Source of the DNA: Chaenocephalus aceratus
Lineage: Eukaryota > Chordata > Actinopteri > Perciformes > Channichthyidae
Reading direction: 5' to 3'
NCBI GenBank assembly: GCA_023974075.1
Contig: CM043807.1
Span: 5,706,513-5,770,512, forward strand
Length of the DNA stretch: 64,000 bases
In this document: positions 1-10,899 of the stretch, piece by piece
How the letters are laid out: each line of letters opens with the position of its first letter
Position numbering within the stretch: position 1 is the first letter of the stretch
Notes under the pieces: model-generated
Told to the model about the DNA's origin: nothing
What the model saw: only the letters and a program-made list of their open reading frames with translations
The model's database searches: none
Program-made: the position numbers and the translations under genes

Positions 1-18
1 CGACTGAGCTAGCCGGGT
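1..18 (-). tRNA. tRNA-Lys, 5' end only, cut by window edge
   Basis: The first 18 bases are the reverse complement of the acceptor and D-arm start of the tRNA-Lys(CTT) genes found intact at 37675 and 58138. The rest lies outside the window. The first tRNA base reads A instead of G, which would weaken the 1-72 pair. A tRNA-Leu copy lies 390 bases upstream on the same strand, giving the Leu-then-Lys order seen again at 31-38 kb. Whether the full gene is intact cannot be judged. Confidence 0.7.
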
Positions 19-403
19 TCACATCTAAGCTAGAATAGGCCATGCTCTTTGGTACTGTGAACATAGTCTATCGAGCCCAGAAAACACCATGTTTGTTGAG
101 GAGAGTAGCGTTTAAAACCAAAGACATATTGGACACCCTACATCAATGTGGTTTCCTATGTTATCATGATGTTGCTCTGTCTGTGTGCTACGAGTTCGTT
201 CTGAGGAAAGCACACGACGACCTTTCTAGTTGTGGCATCCATCTGAGGGTGAGCTGCTTCGTTCACTTTAACCCGAATGAAGCCAGCCTGAAAGTGAAGG
301 GCTCAAGGTTTCGAAACAACTGATCCAAACAAGCTTGGGGTAAATACACCCTGAAAGACGTCTGCTCACTGTGGCGACAGAGTAACCTGCAGGTAAAACA
401 CTA

Positions 404-515
404 TGTCAGAAGTGGGATTTGAACCCACGCCCCCACGTGGAGACCAGAAGTCCCTTTAGCTCAGGAAGGAGCCAGTCCTTGAGTCTGGCGCCTTAGACTG
501 CTCGGCCATCCTGAC
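404..515 (-). tRNA. tRNA-Leu(CAA) with 28-nt intron, possibly a decayed copy
   Basis: The minus strand reads a full leucine tRNA: acceptor GTCAGGA, anticodon loop CTCAAG, long variable arm, B box GGGTTCAAATCCC, and 3' end TTCTGACA. The intron after CTCAAG is 28 nt and differs from the 27-nt intron shared by the copies at 46-55 kb. The D loop reads GCAGTC where those copies read GCGGTC, so the first of the two conserved D-loop guanines is lost. That base is normally used in A-box recognition and in the D-loop/T-loop contact, so the copy may be weak or dead. A TTTT run follows within about 12 bases of the 3' end and could terminate Pol III. Confidence 0.85.
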
Positions 516-560
516 AACTACAGTAAAACTCATTATTGAAAGAAGTAACTCGATGCACAA

Positions 561-715
561 TAGAGAACTGCAGTGACGCTTCGTAAAACCCGGAAGTAAA
601 CTTCTTCCGGTTCCTTCGTGAAAAACCAATGCAATTTCTCCATAGGATTTTGGGAAATAGCTCGAAATAAGGTCTGTGGTTGACACACATTTAAGAGAGG
701 GATCACGTTTTGTTC
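561..715 (-). repeat. Interspersed repeat, inverted copy of 6179-6345
   Basis: This segment matches the reverse complement of 6179-6345 over most of its length, including the shared words GAAATAGCTCGAAATAAGG (one substitution) and CCGGAAGTAA. The right-hand copy has a short extra segment around TTAGCATTTTTAGC. The two copies lie 5.5 kb apart in opposite orientation. They could be two insertions of a short MITE or the two ends of one large element; no target duplication was resolved. Confidence 0.7.
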
Positions 716-1370
716 AGCCGGATAATGTCTACCCTACTTTTATAATTTTTGAATCATAAATCTAGTCGCCAAAAGCGAAATGCTAACGTTATGCTATAAA
801 CGAACTACAAGCCAGTACAGCAGCAGGGTCGCACGACTTCAACGTCACGCCAACATAAGATCGTTTCAACTGACTTGCACTGAAACTGCATTTTGAACCC
901 TTTAAATATATTAACATTTTTAAACTGTATACCCCGGTTATCTAGGCCCTTTTTGTTTTGTTTTATGTATACATGTCACACTGTGGGAAACGATATTTCG
1001 ATGTAGAATTTTTGACAATAAAGCTGACTTTGACTTTCGCGTGCTTGAATATTTTAACAAAGCTTTTCATTTGAGCCACACTGAATTTAACTAGAAGTCA
1101 TGGCTGTGTCAATTACCAGTCTGATATCGTTTTACAAAGATGACAAGAAGTGTAGATAGAGGAGAGAACCACTACAAGTCAGGACACGTAAAACAGTGCA
1201 GCCTAGATGAAGGTGTGCTTACCGGTGTTGTCAGGGCTAGCATGAGGGACAAGGTTTATGGTGTCGGTGAGTAGTGATAGCAAGAGTACCGTTAACCTAG
1301 AGTTCATTTATTCACATTAATTCCCATCAACAAATCCATTTTATGTGTCACATGAAATCTTTATTAGGCA
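716..1370. other. No gene or element recognised
   Basis: AT-rich DNA with an AATAAA-like motif near 1017. I see no long reading frame, RNA gene or clear repeat here. Confidence 0.5.
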
Positions 1371-1549
1371 AGGCAAGTTTATTTATATAGCACCTTTCAA
1401 CACAAGGCAATTCAAAGTGCTTTACAAAAAACAAGACATTAAGAAAATGGCATTTAAAATCAGTCATTAAAAAGAAAAGCTAATAAAATAAACATTAAAA
1501 GAAAAAATACATGGATAAAAGTTACAGTGCAGTCTAAGATATGAATAGT

Positions 1550-2382
1550 TCAATTAAAAGCAGCGACAAAAAGAAAAGTCTTCAGCCTGGATTTAAAAGT
1601 AGTCAGAGTTGCAGCGGACCTGCAGGTTTCTGGGAGTTTGTTCCAGATATTTGGAGCATAATAACTGAACGCTGCTTCTCCATGTTTAGTTCTGACTCTG
1701 GGGACAGAAAGTTGACCAGTCCCTGAAGACCTGAGAGATCTGGATGGTTCATAGTTTAGCAGGAGGTCAGTAATGTATTTTGGGCCTACACCATTCAGTG
1801 CTTTATAAACCAGCAGCAATATTTTGAAATCTATTCTTTGACACACAGGAAGCCAGTGTAAAGACTTCAGAACAGGAGTGATGTGATCCACTTTCTTAGT
1901 GTTAGTGAGGACTCGAGCAGCGGCGTTCTGAATCAGCTGCAGCTTTCTAATAGATGTTTTAGTGACACCTGTGGAGACACCATTGCAGTAGTCGAGTCTA
2001 CTGAAGATAAAGGCATGGACAAGTTTTTCCAAATCCTGCTGTGACATTAGTCTTTTAATCCTAGATATATTCTTTAGGTGATAGTAGGCTGATTTAGTAA
2101 CTGTTTTAATGTGACTGTGGAAACTCAGGTCAGAGTCCATGACTACACCTAGATTTCTGGATTTATCTGTTGGTTTGAACATTGCAGACTGAAGCTCAGC
2201 GCTAACTTTTATACGTTCTGACTTGGCTCCAAAAACCATTACCTCAGTTTTATCTTTGTTTAATTGGAGAAAGTTCTGACACATCCAGTCATTGATATTT
2301 TCAATGCACTTACTCAGTGTTTGAATTGGAGCATAGTCTCCTGGTGAATTGTTATGTAAATGTGTGTGTCATCTGCATAGCT
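1550..2382 (-). pseudogene. LINE reverse transcriptase C-terminal part, YADD box onward
   Basis: Reading on the minus strand, the YADD motif lies near 2375-2364, followed by a frame change near 2345. After that a clean 244-codon frame (2284-1550) runs to a stop. It contains KDKTEVMVFG, RNLGVVMDSDLSFHSHI, LDYCNG, QNAAARVL, HITPVLKSLHWLPV and a C-terminal FKSRLKTFLF, all typical of the post-RT region of L2/CR1-type LINEs. The frame begins in mid-domain, so its first methionine is not a true start. The copy cannot make a working RT because its front is truncated and interrupted. Confidence 0.85.
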
Positions 2383-2392
2383 ATGGTAACTT

Positions 2393-3790
2393 CAGGGTTT
2401 CCCACACATAGACTATACTTGGGCGGGCCGCCCAGGTATATTAACGGCCGCCCAAGTATATTTCCCGACCCATTTAGGTTTTGTTTTTTATATAATTTTT
2501 TAATAATTTTTTTTTTATAATTTTTTTTTTATTCGTCCATGACCACGACGCCATCTGCGATCGATTAACTTGTGGACAATGATCCCTCGCTCCCTTGCAC
2601 TGATCTCGCCTCCTTCTGGCCTGTTAAGTGGCCTGCCTCACACAGGGTGACTGGCTGTCCACATGATGTGGCCTGCCTCACACAGGGTGACTGGCTGTCT
2701 ACATGATGTGGCCTGCTGACATGGCCACTGTCATACAGATCATAAATCAAAGCCCTTGATTGGTCTCTGTGTGTCATTCAAGCTCGGGATAAGCTCAGCT
2801 CAGGTGAGGTAAAGGACTCTGAGTGTTTAGATAGTTAACTTAGTCTAAGTTCTCAGTGGGTCTCAAACGGTGTGGTCACCAGTTATGTAAACACATATTA
2901 AGGTGAAAAAAGGTACGATACACTTTTAAAACTTGTTGAGAGAAAACTAGTCTTTGCTGCTGCCTCAAAGAGGAGCAGGGGGGAGAGGAGGGAGACGGGA
3001 GATGCTGATTCAGGAGCACACACTCACAACTATAAATGAACCAAAAATAAATTAATAAACAAGTTTCAGTGTTTTTTTCATATTGGAAATGGTATGTTAT
3101 TGGTTATGGCCATGATTTTATGATTATTGAAATGTATACAGTTCTGTTTAATATAGGTGTTTCCATAGATCTAGTCTCTATATTTTCCCCTCAAAATGCA
3201 CCAGATTGATGCATTTAACTCCAAAAGAAAAAATAAAATCTTACCGGGGGGCATGCCCCTGGACCCCCATAGAGGATTTGAGGTCGACCCCCACTAAAAA
3301 TCACATGGATAGGTTCCTAAATACATTTATAAATACATTTATTTTTTTAAATAGTAACCCATTTCCATATGTTCATGTGTGGGTAGTAGATTTAAACTAT
3401 AGGGCTATCATTATGGGCCCTGCCTGTACCTGTTCGCTCTGCCATCGCGTGAAGGGTCTGCTAACAAGCGACCCCCCGCTACCACCACTACCGCTATTTT
3501 CAGATATGTGGGAAACAGATCTGTGGGAAACACTGGCAGTTAATGAACCAGCACCAGAGGTGTTCCCATACACACAGGCGTTGGAGCTGTTCTTCATGAA
3601 ATCCCAGAAGGATGAAGTGCTCTGACAAACAGTGCCATCTTTGCGCAAAATGATTATACAGGAATGAAAAGTCAATAAATAAACATGTTGTTAAAACTTT
3701 TTTTTTTTTTTTTTTTTTTTCGGGCACCCGGCCCCCCCCACCCGCTGCCACCACCCGCCCAAGTATATTTCAGATCTGTGGGAAACACTG
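2393..3790. mobile_element. TIR element (hAT-like) inserted in the LINE
   Basis: Ends are inverted repeats: left CAGGGTTTCCCACACA, right (as reverse complement) CAGTGTTTCCCACAGA, both leading to TATACTTGGGCGGGC. The LINE sequence AACTT is present on both sides (2388-2392 and 3791-3795), so at least 5 bp of target were duplicated. The inside holds a 40-bp tandem repeat, a motif AGGTAAAGGACTCTGAGTG shared with 9340 and 47160, and a C-rich/G-rich block near 3245 shared with several other hAT copies here. No transposase frame is visible, so it is non-autonomous. The hAT label rests on the end sequence; the 5-bp duplication is shorter than the usual 8. Confidence 0.75.
2628..2720. repeat. 40-bp tandem repeat, about 2.3 copies
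   Basis: Two full units (2628-2667 and 2668-2707) begin GTGGCCTGCCTCACACAGGG and differ at one base; a third partial unit follows to 2720. It lies inside the element at 2393-3790. Confidence 0.9.
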
Positions 3791-4002
3791 AACTTATTTT
3801 GTTGTTCTTCATTATCTGAGCCAGTGGTAGCATGTAGACGTTAAAGAGAAGAGGCCCCAAGATTACAAATATTACACACCAGAAAACACAGAAATATCCA
3901 TGAAATAAACATACAGTAGGCTATAAACAATTAAAGGGATAATTGGGAAGGCATTACAAATGTAAATATATTTTAAATAATAAAACAATCCCACCACCAC
4001 AG

Positions 4003-4880
4003 GTATCTACAGGAGAAGAGGGAATTCTCTCCACAGAATGTGAATGCCCATGTGGAGAATGGCTGCATTAGCCATCTTTGCCATCCACCATTTCAGCTGC
4101 ACTGACACCCCCTGCCAGTGGAAGAAGCCAAAGGCAGCTAAACGTACGCATTCAGTGGAGGAGCTATTTCCTCCAACCAATAACTCATTCAACCCGCTGA
4201 CAAGAGAGCCCACCTCCGAAGATCGTGACTGGCTGAGGGACAGACTCGGGGGCAGGTTCTCAGGAATGTCTTGGCTTCTCTCCCTCGAGCCAGAAGAGGA
4301 ACACTACAGCTTGGAAACGCTTACTGTTCCTGAAATTATCAAATATGTTGGGCATCAGGGACGTGAGGCAATTGTGGCATGCATGGCATTGTCTGAGGAG
4401 CATCAGAGGGCAATTCAGGTGGCTACCACTGGTCAGCGAACCAACCCAAACTGGCATTTGTTCAGGAAAGGAAGGTTGACTGCCAGCAACGTTGGAGCTG
4501 TCCTGAGGTCAAAGCGTGTGACTGCTTCCCTTAGTGCCAGGGTGCTAGGGCAACAACAGGCCCTTGATGGTGTTTTGTCTGTACAGTGGGGGACTATGAA
4601 TGAATGTGAGGGCGTCAGGGCATTCACCACTGCAACCCAGATGCAGTTCCATGAGTCAGGTTTGTGGCTCTCCCAATCAGGAGTGTTGGGGGCATCTCCA
4701 GATGGTCTGGAAGGGTCTCCCGCTGTGCTGGAGGTAAAGTGTCCCCACGGAGCCAGGGAAATGACAATTAGTGAAGCATTGCAAATCAAGGGCTTCTGTG
4801 TCAGTAAGGAAGAGAAACATTCAGCCTGCGTGAGGAGCATCCTTACTGGCACCAAGTGCAAGGTCAGCTTCACCTCACTG
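4003..4880 (+). pseudogene. SWIM zinc finger + YqaJ-type nuclease gene, ISL2EU-like, two frameshifts
   Basis: Three frames together spell one protein. An exon start at 4003, after an acceptor CCACCACAG, reads STECECPCGEW, a SWIM-type Cys-Cys-Cys cluster. Near 4062-4070 the frame changes, and a 4044-4880 frame continues with AIHHFSCTDTPCQWKKPK, then a helical linker, then the YqaJ (PD-(D/E)XK) core: WHLFRKGRLTASN near residue 137, GASPDG near 217 and LEVKCP near 229. A second one-base shift near 4812-4820 leads to HPYWHQVQGQ, the expected next YqaJ motif, which ends at a possible donor GTAAGA at 4880. SWIM-YqaJ proteins accompany the transposase in ISL2EU (IS4EU) elements; that assignment is from family knowledge. 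No transposase or element ends were found. The methionine at 4044 is not a meaningful start. Confidence 0.75.
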
Positions 4881-4897
4881 TAAGAAAGAAGAAGAAA

Positions 4898-5240
4898 TTA
4901 AGAAATTGTGAATCGTTTTTAATTTACATTTACTCACCTTTGCAATGTTGTGGTTGTTAGAGTGTTAGGTTTCCTGTCAGCTCGTCTGTTGGGAAGATAT
5001 AAAATATTAGTTTCATGGAAGTCACACCGTCACATATAAGAGCATTAAGACATACAGTACATAGGCTAAAACAAAACATCTAAAGATATAATCCTTGCAC
5101 TTTGTCTCGTGAACATTTTCACTATTTTGACATTTTTATAGATGAAAATTGAACTAAAGAAATAAAGGTAGATTAATCCATATTGAAAATAGGTGTCAGC
5201 TGCTACACTAATTATAATAGTTATATTTCTTAATTAATTA
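4898..5240. other. AT-rich tract downstream of the YqaJ remnant
   Basis: No gene seen. A minus-strand donor-like word, GCAAAG|GTGAGT, occurs near 4935, which could belong to an opposite-strand gene of the same element, but I cannot follow an exon from it. Confidence 0.35.
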
Positions 5241-5335
5241 AGATAAGATACGACTGTATTGATCCCAATTTGGGAAATGTTTGTGTTGCAGCAGCATAAC
5301 AAGAAAAACAAAATATAAGTTATTATATATACAAA
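5241..5335. repeat. AAGATAAGATA...TTGATCCC retroposon tail-like repeat
   Basis: AAGATAAGATACGACTGTAT, TTGATCCC and GGGAAAT recur at 12138 and 37942. The pattern is the common teleost retroposon end sequence; which LINE or SINE it belongs to cannot be told from here. Confidence 0.55.
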
Positions 5336-6178
5336 AGTATGTGAGGGATGGAATATTAAATTGAATATAAATGTAAAATGTACATGTGATTTTACGTCCA
5401 AGAGAAGCTATGGAGCAGAGCGTTCTCTGCCAGCCAGAGGTGATTTGTTATTAGTTCAATATGTCAAACTGATTTCCCTGAATACAATCTTTAGTTACAT
5501 GGTGAAACGTTATGCTGCTTGTACCAATTAGACTTATCATATAAGCCACACAGGTTTTAATAGGATGTATTCATTATCTTTACTTATGTTGCGGTCTTTT
5601 CAGCAGCGCCATCTCTAAAACGGCGATACAGTCACTACCCATCATTTACATTTCACCGTGACATGGACAACAATGTAACGTCAGCTTACCTCATGGCACG
5701 AATCCAGACTCTCCTTTGGAAAACATTGGCTGGGAAACGATAGAACGAGCACGTTTCATGCGAAGACCTGTGGCTACAACCCGGAGCAAAGCAACACACC
5801 ATTGCGTAGCTAACTAGTAGCGCTATCTTTAGCTAACGAAACGAACTGCCGAGTAAAATTGGAAAACACTGGTAATTAATTTATTCTATAATTTGTACAA
5901 CTACGGTGTTAAAAACGACAATTTCAAAAATACAGATTCTAATGGTCAGATATAGATATACAGATACTAAAGATAGGCAGGTACTTGCTTTCAAGCAGAA
6001 CACAGGGGAAAACAAATTTAGCGCAAGTGTTTACGTGTGTAGGCGTAATGACGTACAGCGGACTCGACAATTTCTGTAGTCCTATTCAGCCACTCGGTAA
6101 CAACAACCATCGTTTTTCAGAGACGTAAACTCTTCAAAAATCACCAGTGGGGTCACTGCTGATGTATTTAATGTCGTA
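5336..6178. other. Intergenic; possible minus-strand transposon exon near 5690
   Basis: Mostly AT-rich. Around 5690-5780 the minus strand carries a short frame ending close to a donor-like GTAAGC, which could be a transposon exon. Nothing else is supported. Confidence 0.3.
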
Positions 6179-6345
6179 GAACAAAACGTGATTTATCTCT
6201 TAAATTTGTGTCAACCACAGACCTTATTTCGAGCTATTTTCCAAAACCCTATGGAGAAAATGCATTGCTTTTTGACGAAGGAACCGGAAGTGCTAAAAAT
6301 GCTAACTTACTTCCGGGTTTTACGACGCGTCACTGCGGTTCTCTA
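6179..6345 (+). repeat. Interspersed repeat, partner of 561-715
   Basis: Opposite-orientation copy of the repeat at 561-715, with matching words TTATTTCGAGCTATTTTCC and CTTCCGGGTTTTACGA. Confidence 0.7.
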
Positions 6346-6971
6346 TAAGGTCTATCTATGAACATCTACCCAACTATCTACCGGATAGAGAAATGGATGC
6401 AGAGACGGATGAGTGCCTGGAAAGATGAATTGATGAAGAGACAGATATGTGAAGGGTGGATGGATAGATGGATGGAGGATGGAGGAGGGGGGTTAGACGT
6501 CTTTGATCCTCCCAGCAGAAATAATCAACAAAGCCCTGGAGCAGGCCAGCTAGACCTTAATACGAGTGTGTGTGTGTGTTTGGTGTGTGTGCACCGTGGG
6601 GTTTTTCTGGCTGCATGCCAGGACCAGCTCCCACCAGGAGAGAGATCAAAGACTGTTCTCTCTCCCTCTCACTATCTACCTCTCTCCCTCATATTTTTCA
6701 CACTCCTCCCTCCTCCTTCCTCCTTCCTCGCTCTCGTACATGAAAACGCTCATTACTGCTTTTCTTGATTTCTTCGACGTTCTCTCACTTTTTTATTTCA
6801 CCTGAGGGCAGGGAGATGAGAACAGTTTCCTATATGCAAAACACAAATGAAAACAGAAATAGTTTGTGGCACTGATTTGGAAGTAAAACACGTACGTACA
6901 CACACACACCTGCCAGAACAATTGCTCCCATGACAACCTGGCAACCAAAAGGGCTATGAAACTCAGGTCGC
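6346..6971. other. No gene recognised; short GT and pyrimidine runs
   Basis: Contains GATG/GATA-like simple sequence near 6400-6490, a short GT run near 6566 and a pyrimidine tract near 6655-6735. Open frames here look like chance frames through simple sequence. Confidence 0.45.
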
Positions 6972-6981
6972 TGTGTGTGTG

Positions 6982-7042
<61 letters not shown>
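6972..7042. repeat. (GT)n microsatellite with one GC interruption
   Basis: About 35 GT units with a single GTGC break near 6988. Confidence 0.95.
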
Positions 7043-7044
<2 letters not shown>

Positions 7045-7325
7045 CAGACTGCTCTTTAAGCACGGTGAATCTCATGATAACATTTACAATTTGAACCGAA
7101 CAGTCTATATTGGGTTAGGCCATTAAATAAAGAAGCGTCTGCTGTTTCAAATTAAGAGCTCCACTGTGATTGGATACATGCCTCCATCTTCTTATCTCTG
7201 ACATGTCAAAATTGACAAATCAAATCTGAGGGGTACAATAGACTTCCACTGGTTCACTGTCTGGTCAAAGTATTATGACCTCCTTGAGACCATATTCATT
7301 GTCTTTCTTCACAGTCGATCCATTG

Positions 7326-7326
<1 letters not shown>

Positions 7327-7383
<57 letters not shown>
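7327..7383. repeat. (AC)n microsatellite
   Basis: About 28 uninterrupted AC units. Confidence 0.95.
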
Positions 7384-7387
<4 letters not shown>

Positions 7388-7773
7388 CAGGTTGGTTTTT
7401 CAAAAGTCAGTAATGTGTCAGATAGTCAAAAATACAGAAAAAAGGAAAAGTACGTATCATTTATATAAAGTGAAATAAGAGTTTTATAATTATTGGTATT
7501 AGCTACTTTCATTTGCAACTTAAAAATATTGATTTAACAACATTTGGTCATATTTTCTCTTTTCTATCTGTCCGTCATTCTTAGGAATATTCACATAGGC
7601 ATCTTAATCCCACTCCCACAATCCCTATCAGTTCCTTTTTTTACTTTCTATACAGCTTTTACTGTTCTCTTTAGCTCTGTCGTTCAGCTCTCCCCATTTC
7701 TCTGATCACCCCCATTGCTCCCTCTTTCTCTCCCCCATCTTTCCCCTCTTTTTGCCTCCCTCTCTGCCATGTT

Positions 7774-7782
<9 letters not shown>
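7384..7782. other. No gene recognised; CT-rich toward the right
   Basis: AT-rich then polypyrimidine (7690-7782) leading directly into the next CA array. Confidence 0.5.

Positions 7783-7857
<75 letters not shown>
7783..7857. repeat. (CA)n microsatellite
   Basis: About 37 uninterrupted CA units after a CT-rich tract. Confidence 0.95.
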
Positions 7858-7860
<3 letters not shown>

Positions 7861-8251
7861 AGCAGTAGTCATTCTACTTATAGCCTCGCCATAAATCAAC
7901 CTGTCATTCTCCGTCATGCTCGCTGGATCTCACTGGGGCTTGTGGCAGACACACACACACTCAGAGCGAGGGATAGCTTATGCCCACACATACACACACA
8001 GGCTCAGACACACAAACACTGATAAATATAAAGACTCAAACAGATCGCAAACAAATGCTGAAACACAGAAATACATGTATCCAGTGTAGCATCCTTCACA
8101 CACACGCAAACACCTATTCTCAAGCATAGGGTCACACACACTCATCAGTCGATCTTAAGACACACAAGATTGATGGAGAGGGAGGCTGAATGATTATGGG
8201 AAATTGAGATGTAGCCCAGGAAAAACAGAAAGATGCTCACCTGTCCCTGTA

Positions 8252-8252
<1 letters not shown>
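7858..8252. other. Degraded CA-rich DNA
   Basis: Many short ACACAC runs separated by unique bases, looking like an aged microsatellite field. No gene seen. Confidence 0.5.
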
Positions 8253-8321
<69 letters not shown>

Positions 8322-8327
8322 CACACC
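8253..8327. repeat. (CA)n microsatellite with one CCA break
   Basis: Two CA blocks separated by a CACCAC step near 8297. Confidence 0.95.
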
Positions 8328-8569
8328 GACACAGCTGAAACAATGTCCGTCTCCCTGAGGGCCCCAGCTTTACCGTCTCCTTAAATTCACATCCTCCTTC
8401 TGCTCTGTCTACATGTTTCCCTCTGTTCTGTTCATCTATCTTCAAACCCTATGTCCTAAAAAATACTTTCACATACAAGTAATTCAAATTTGTTAAGACG
8501 GTTGTTTTTAAAAGTTTAGCTCAGTATTTGGTTTCAGATAGGAAAGGTTGTGGTTTCCCTTTACAATGA

Positions 8570-8695
8570 TACACTGAAAAAACTGAACCGTTGATTTTAA
8601 CTAAATGTATTAAGTCGACTGTATTAGGTTACTTGAAAGCAATAATATTAAGTTGAAACCAAATATGTTTTAATATTATTGCTTTCAACTAACCT
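8570..8695. mobile_element. Hairpin MITE fragment
   Basis: Begins TACACTGAAAAAAC, resembling the TACACTCTAAAAAC end of the foldback element at 13378. Contains the palindrome TTGAAAGCAATAATATTA and its reverse complement (about 8640-8690). The right end is replaced by a CAGTGTTTCCCC hAT-like end at 8696. Confidence 0.5.
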
Positions 8696-8908
8696 CAGTG
8701 TTTCCCCTATATACAAATAGTGGTGGCGCAGCCAGGTACCCAAAAAAAATTAAATGTTTTTTTACTTTTTTATTAAAATAATAATAAGTGGCAACCCTTT
8801 TTCATTTTTGATTGTTTGTTATGTGGATTTGTAGTATTGTGTTACTGTATGTTCAATAAAGGTGTATTTTTTGCTAAATCTTGAGACATTGCCACTGTAT
8901 GTACTAGG
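8696..8908. mobile_element. hAT-like end fragment
   Basis: Starts CAGTGTTTCCCCTATATAC, a hAT-type terminus similar to 2393. No matching opposite end was found nearby; a second hAT begins at 8909. Confidence 0.45.
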
Positions 8909-9759
8909 CAGGGTAGATTTTTGGCATAGGGCGCCAGATCTGGGGAGGCGCTGCGCTGGTAGCTCTGGGAGGGGAAAAAAACATGTTTGACCATTGGCGC
9001 TCATCCGAATGTTCGGCCTTGATGTAACAACATTCATAATTAAGTAAATGTAACACCCTTTTCACCCCGGTTACACTTTTCATTTTGCCCTGTACGATGG
9101 GCGCTGTAAGTGATGAAAGTGGGGGATGTTGGCTTATCAGGCGCCCGCAGCTCACAGCCAAAGTGCGAGCGTGGGAGCGAGAGAGCGAGAGAGGCGAGCG
9201 AGCGAGGGAGAGAGAGAGAGGGCGCACCCGGTACCGGCGCTGTTGTTATTAGAATCTGGTTGCTAGCTGCGCTAACGAATATAAGAAGTAGATGTTTCTA
9301 CAACCAGGGTGGAGGAGAGATCTCCTGTTCAGACTGAGAGGCCTCAGTGAGGTAAGGACTCTCTGAGTGTTTAGATAGTTACACAACACATATTCCAAGG
9401 CACTTCAAATGTAAACGGATCTTTTTCATACGGGTGTTTTAGAGTTGTACCCCCTAGATCAGGTCTCTAGTAATTGTGTGCTCAAAGTGCACCAGATTGA
9501 AGCATTTTACTTTAAAATGTTCAAAAAATCTTCCCGGGGGGGGGGCATACCCCCGGACCCCCATAGAGGATGTGATGTCCACCCCCCATTTCAAACATGT
9601 TCATACAATACTGAATCAATTTGAAGCCATTTTGACGTATATTACCTATGTACCTAAGTTTCTGTTTTTGTAGTGTATTTGTCTTTTGTAGAGATTTTTC
9701 ATTTATTCTTTATATATAAAATCTCGCCTAGGGCAGCAAATTGTCTAGAACCGGCCCTG
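8909..9759. mobile_element. Non-autonomous hAT element, 851 bp
   Basis: Left end CAGGGTAGATTTTTGGC, right end as reverse complement CAGGGCCGGTTCTAGAC, both reaching a GGGCGCC/GGGCAGC block. Flanks GTACTAGG (8901-8908) and GCACTAGG (9760-9767) match at 7 of 8 bases, an hAT-type duplication. It contains the AGGTAAGGACTCTCTGAGTG motif (about 9350) and the G-rich/C-rich block near 9533 that also occur in 2393-3790. No transposase is readable. Confidence 0.75.
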
Positions 9760-9779
9760 GCACTAGGCCTCAAGAGCTT

Positions 9780-10344
9780 TTCCAACCCAGTCTCAAAAAA
9801 AACGTGTAATAACTACGTTGGACCACAACTTGGGACGTAGTATTTTCTACAAAAACGCCTCTGAAATTGTAAGATCCCTACGTTTTTTTTTCACCATCCA
9901 TTCCAATGGCTGGCGTCTATGTCACGTGATCTTCAAATTTCTCCCTGCAGAAAAAAAAACATGGCCGAACTTCGTTTTATTCTCAGTGGAAAATGCCTAT
10001 TTTAAAGTTAGTTTGGCCATTAAATGCCTTTTGATGTCATTTGATGCGAGAAATAAGAGTTGTTATTTCAGATTATGTGTGCAGTGGATGTACATGATCT
10101 TTAGTTTGCTAGTTATTACGAAGATTACTTCAGGAAATTGTGTCTATACAACGTTTTCATTGTTACCAAGGTGATTGCTAGGGACGCTGCTATCGATATT
10201 ATTTCTGTTATGTTGTGTAACTGTTTAATGGTGTTATCTTTATTGCTACCCCCCCTTCCCCGTCAATTGATAGTGTTGGTCCCACAGCGCAAACGTATTA
10301 GTTTAACAAAATCCGCATCTAAAAATTGTGGCATAGATACGTTA
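9780..10344 (+). repeat. CCAACCCAGTCTC repeat family, forward copy
   Basis: Starts CCAACCCAGTCTC. The segment 10179-10344 is repeated in reverse at 13215-13377, where it is followed by the same CCAACCCAGTCTC word on the minus strand. This looks like a teleost MITE-type repeat. The open frames inside it carry no recognisable domain. Confidence 0.6.
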
Positions 10345-10899
10345 TTTTCTCCATTTACTCAACAATAACACATAATTATCCTTGTGTTTATTTATTTGTT
10401 TGATTAATAAACACAAGTTGGAGTCCGTCAGGACCGAGGGTCGGAGCAGCAGCTCATAGTAGTTTTTTTTTTTACACCCGGAAGTAAGTATTCTCTCCTC
10501 TTCAATTGACAAACCCGGTGATAGTCCTCAAGCTCTGTGATTGGATGCTTGGGTGTGCTCCGAGGGTTACGCAGAGCGTCAAACAGCACTTGAAATGGGA
10601 TGGAACCACGGCAGGACTGTCCAAAACTATCCACCCCGTCCCCCCCCTCCCACCCCACCCGTCCCCAGAACTACACATGCTGGCTATTGTCTGTTTCGCA
10701 ACATGTTCTATGGCACGTCTCTGCTGGGAATTGTAGTTTTAAAGACGTTTTCGTATTTCCCATAATAAGAAGTTGCCAGTAATTAAACTGTGTACATCCC
10801 TGGAGGTTTAGGGGACAGGAAACAATCATTTAAAACACATAATTAATAAATGGGTGAAAATTGCTTGTGCTATAATGGGCAGCATTAATATATATTACC
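10345..10899. other. No gene recognised
   Basis: Contains an ACCCGGAAGTAAG word near 10477 shared with the 561/6179 repeat and a C-rich stretch near 10640. No credible gene. Confidence 0.4.

Larger units (their letters stand above)
1371..3870 (-). mobile_element. L2-like LINE, 5'-truncated, split by an insertion
   Basis: On the minus strand this is the 3' part of a non-LTR retrotransposon: end of the reverse transcriptase, the domain after it, and a 3' UTR with the teleost LINE tail (a capped motif near TATATAGCACCTTTCA). The RT is in two blocks. The block 3791-3870 encodes GPLLFNVYMLPLAQI and the block below 2392 begins at the YADD catalytic box. Removing 2393-3790 joins them so that MKNNKIS runs into YHSYADDT as in fish L2/CR1-type RTs. 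The clade is inferred from these motifs. The upstream RT and endonuclease are missing, as usual for 5'-truncated copies. Confidence 0.85.

Noticed and set aside
1541..1726. Plus-strand frame opposite the LINE
   Set aside because: Shadow of the minus-strand LINE coding region.
4433..4873. 146-codon minus-strand frame
   Set aside because: Antisense shadow of the YqaJ coding region, with no domain of its own.
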